Shown here: positions 36,320 through 38,391 of the stretch, one piece after another
Position numbering within the stretch: position 1 is the stretch's first letter
Layout: each line of letters starts with the position of its first letter
Source: Streptomyces spiralis
Lineage (GTDB): Bacteria > Actinomycetota > Actinomycetes > Streptomycetales > Streptomycetaceae
Assembly (NCBI RefSeq): GCF_014654675.1
Contig: NZ_BNBC01000042.1
Location: forward strand, 1-38,391
Direction: 5' to 3'
DNA: 38,391 nt
Position numbers and translations under genes: made by a program
The notes under the pieces: model-generated
Databases searched by the model: none
What the model was told of the DNA's origin: nothing
What the model saw: the letters and a program-made list of their open reading frames with translations, nothing else

Positions 36320-37867
36320 TCAGGACGCCGGTACCGGGTCGGGCGACGCCTGGCAGACGGCGTCGATGCCCTTGCGGGAAGCGGGACGGGTGCCGTCCCT
36401 GAGGAAGTCGCCGACGTAGGTGTTGAGGCAGGTGTTGTTGTTCGCCGACAGCGCCGCGCCGACGTTGTGGCCGCCCTTCTCCAGCACCAGGCGGGAGTTG
36501 GGGAACAGCGCGTGCGTCTCGACGGCGCCGGCGGTGCCGTGCGCGGTGTCGAACTGGGGCTGCACCAGCAGGACGCTGACCTGGCCGTTGCCGACCTTGA
36601 GGGGCTTGCTCCTCGCGGGCTCCGGCCAGAAGGCGCAGGGCGCGTTGTACCAGGCGTTGTTCCAGGTCAGGAACCGGCTGCCGGCGTCGTACTGGCCGGA
36701 GTAGTCCTGGTGCCAGCGGTCCCAGTCCGTGGGCCAGGGGCCGTCGAGGCAGTTGACCGCATCGGTCATGGCCTGCCTGTTCTGGTGCGGGAAGCCGGGC
36801 GGGGTGTAGGTGGCCCGCAGCGACGTCGGGTCCTTGCGCACCACCCAGTCGGAGAGCACCTTCGCGCGCGAGAGCCAGGTCCAGCTGCGGTAGACGACCG
36901 GCTCGAAGATGTCCGCCCACTCCGCCGGGCCGATCCTGCCGTCCAGGGGCGCCGCGGCGAGCGCGTCCTGCGCCGTGTAGTAGTTCGCCTCGACCTCGGC
37001 CTCGGTCGCACCCAGGTGGTAGACCGCGTCGTACGTGGCGATCCAGGCGAAGAAGATCTTGGCGTTGCGCTCGGTCAGCACGTTCTTGGCAAGGCTGTTG
37101 GAGTAGCCCACGCCGCTGGGACGCACCACGCTGTCCAGCACCATCCGCTGCACGCGGTGCGGGAACATCGTGGCGTAGACCGAGCCGAGGTAGGTGCCCC
37201 AGTCGGTGCCGAAGTAGGTGATCTTCTCCTGGCCGAGCGCGATCCGCATCCGGTCCAGGTCGCGCGCCGCGTCCTCGGTGCCGAGGTGCTCGAGCACGTC
37301 GCCGTAGGTGTCGCCGCAGCTCTTGGCGTAGGCACGGGCCCGCTCCACCCACTCCTGCTCGGCGGCGGGCGTGGCCGGCACGGGGTCCGGCTGGGCGTGC
37401 CCGGGGTCGATGTAGTCGCTGTCGCAGACGACGGCCGGCTCGCTGGCGCCGACGCCGCGCGGGTCGAAGCCGATCCAGTCGTAGGCGCCGCCGACGTCCT
37501 TGGCCAGCCCGGTGGTGCCCTGGGCGTAGCGGGTGGGCAGGTCACGGCCGATGCCGCCGGGCCACTGGCCGCGGTTCAGCACGACGACGCCCTTGTACTG
37601 GCTGTCGGGGACGGTGTGCTTGGCCCGGGTCAGCGCCAGGCTGATCTGCCGGCCGTCGGGGTGGTCGTAGTCGAGCGGCACCTGCACGGTGCCGCACTCC
37701 AGGCCCTTGAGCATGTCGCCGAGGACCGGGTCGCCGCCCGGACACGGCACCCAGTCGATGCTGCCGGCGGCCGGCACGGCCGCGTCGTTCGCTGCCGCGA
37801 CCGGGACGACGGCCGGGCCCAGCAGGCCGGCCGCGATCACTGGTATGACCAACGCAAGCTTTCTCAC
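36320..37867 (-). CDS. Secreted alpha/beta hydrolase (tripeptidyl-aminopeptidase-like, S33) with Asp at the nucleophile elbow
   Basis: A 515-residue exported protein. GTG 37867 follows GGAGGGG and begins a Sec signal (VRKLALVIPVIAAGLLG, cleavage near VAAA). The fold is that of SlpD/TAP-type peptidases: GTVQVPLDYDHPDG, WIGFDPRGVGASEP, and C-terminal TAP-like region with Asp440 (VQPQFDTAHG) and His467 (KGGHNVG). The nucleophile elbow, GxSxG in peptidases, reads YFGTDWGTYLG: the Ser is Asp222. The oxyanion segment also differs (LNRGQWPGG for NPGGPGG). An Asp nucleophile with Asp and His is the triad of epoxide hydrolases and dehalogenases, so an extracellular epoxide-opening, self-protective role is plausible. 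Loss of activity is the alternative. Confidence 0.88.
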   Translation of the reverse strand: MRKLALVIPVIAAGLLGPAVVPVAAANDAAVPAAGSIDWVPCPGGDPVLGDMLKGLECGTVQVPLDYDHPDGRQISLALTRAKHTVPDSQYKGVVVLNRGQWPGGIGRDLPTRYAQGTTGLAKDVGGAYDWIGFDPRGVGASEPAVVCDSDYIDPGHAQPDPVPATPAAEQEWVERARAYAKSCGDTYGDVLEHLGTEDAARDLDRMRIALGQEKITYFGTDWGTYLGSVYATMFPHRVQRMVLDSVVRPSGVGYSNSLAKNVLTERNAKIFFAWIATYDAVYHLGATEAEVEANYYTAQDALAAAPLDGRIGPAEWADIFEPVVYRSWTWLSRAKVLSDWVVRKDPTSLRATYTPPGFPHQNRQAMTDAVNCLDGPWPTDWDRWHQDYSGQYDAGSRFLTWNNAWYNAPCAFWPEPARSKPLKVGNGQVSVLLVQPQFDTAHGTAGAVETHALFPNSRLVLEKGGHNVGAALSANNNTCLNTYVGDFLRDGTRPASRKGIDAVCQASPDPVPAS

Positions 37868-38031
37868 GTAATTTCCCCTCCTGAATTCAGCGCGCCCGCA
37901 GCGTGGCACCGTCCTGTCGGCCCGCGCTCAAGAACGCCTGGACATCCACTTGAGGCGAGGCGTGTGAGGCTGCGGCGGCTGCGGCGGTTTCCCTAGCATG
38001 AGGCGACGAAATTCCAACCCCGGGAGTGAGA

Positions 38032-38385
38032 ATGGCTGACGAGGCCATCCAGGGAATCAGGACCGTGCTGCACCCCGTGGCGGACGTGGCGGCGGCCAAG
38101 AAGCTGTACGCCGCCCTGTTCGGCATCGAGCCGCAGACCGACTCGGAGTACTACGTCGGCTTCGAGGTCGCCGGCCAGCACATCGGACTGGTGCCGGCGG
38201 GCGCGCAGGGCCTCACCTCGCAGGTCGCCTACTGGCACGTGGCCGACATCGACGCCAAGCTGGCCGAGGTCACCGCCGCGGGCGGCACGGTGAGCAGCCC
38301 CGCCAAGGAGGTCGGCGGCGGCCGCCGCGTGGCCACCGTCACCGACCTCGACGGCAACGTTCTCGGACTGCTGCAGGACAGCTGA
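38032..38385 (+). CDS. VOC-family (glyoxalase/bleomycin-resistance fold) protein
   Basis: A 117-residue single-domain VOC protein. ATG 38032 follows GGGAG; an in-frame GTG at 38026 overlaps that site and is rejected. Marks: GIRTVLHPVADVAAAKKLY, FEVAGQHIGLVPAG, YWHVADIDAKLAEVTAAGG and a C-terminal ATVTDLDGNVLGLLQ. Such proteins bind or modify antibiotics, or act as dioxygenase-like or isomerising enzymes. Beside the exported hydrolase it may take part in resistance; only location supports this. Divergent from the hydrolase gene across 164 bp. Confidence 0.88.
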   Translation: MADEAIQGIRTVLHPVADVAAAKKLYAALFGIEPQTDSEYYVGFEVAGQHIGLVPAGAQGLTSQVAYWHVADIDAKLAEVTAAGGTVSSPAKEVGGGRRVATVTDLDGNVLGLLQDS

Positions 38386-38391
38386 CCACGC

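Noticed and set aside
1..38391. tRNA, rRNA, CRISPR array, replication origin or phage attachment site
   Set aside because: I saw no sequence with the required pattern on either strand, although this was by eye only.

Overview
The window is high-GC actinobacterial DNA, most likely from a Streptomyces: most codons end in G or C, GTG/TTG starts are common, terminators are long GC-rich hairpins, and the gene families are typical of that genus. It appears to be the tailoring, sugar, transport and resistance part of a glycosylated aromatic-polyketide cluster. No polyketide synthase, cyclase or pathway regulator lies inside the window, so the product class is inferred from tailoring genes only: PgaE/UrdE-like flavin hydroxylases, UrdGT2-like glycosyltransferases and deoxysugar genes.

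Layout. 1-1336: end of a NitT/TauT-type ABC importer (ATPase and permease). 1415-6444: a flavoprotein-TPR fusion and an MsbA-type ABC exporter, each preceded by a small ORF with a related N-terminus inside a duplicated 81-bp block. 6511-8498: a Tat-exported multicopper oxidase, apparently leaderless, behind TCGAGCG repeats. 8578-11528: an unknown 87-aa protein and two convergent UrdGT2-like glycosyltransferases. 11789-14553: NDP-glucose synthase, Gfo/Idh 3-ketoreductase and 3,5-epimerase. 14572-16771: sulfotransferase-fold protein, CMD-like protein and O-methyltransferase. 16988-19369: DsbA-like, NmrA-like and SDR proteins. 19634-27629: two tandem PgaE-like monooxygenases with nearly identical 3' ends, a HemY-like oxidase and a TfdB-like monooxygenase. 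27697-28191: PPOX/F420 split-barrel protein.

Two IS200/IS605-type tnpB elements (about 21189-22726 and 28192-29556) and one solo left end (about 11529-11650) interrupt the cluster. All three left ends abut a start codon. For the two full elements, the gene's likely original Shine-Dalgarno lies beyond the far end of the element.

The most unusual part is 29645-34681 (minus strand): a 29-residue peptide gene with the best ribosome binding site in the window, an intergenic hairpin, then a tightly overlapping operon (three ATGA junctions) of two HEAT-like/SUMF1-domain proteins, a phytanoyl-CoA dioxygenase-type Fe(II)/2-oxoglutarate enzyme and an MFS exporter. This resembles a RiPP (ribosomally made, modified peptide) cassette but has no Cys in the peptide and no modifying enzyme family I recognise from known RiPP classes. 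It shares its divergent promoter region with an EryCIII/UrdGT1-like glycosyltransferase.

Four divergent intergenic regions, including that one, carry an inverted repeat of consensus GTTCAAC-N15-GTTGAAC, which suggests a common regulator. The right end (36320-38385) holds a secreted alpha/beta hydrolase whose nucleophile-elbow Ser is Asp, as in epoxide hydrolases, and a VOC protein; both could serve self-resistance.
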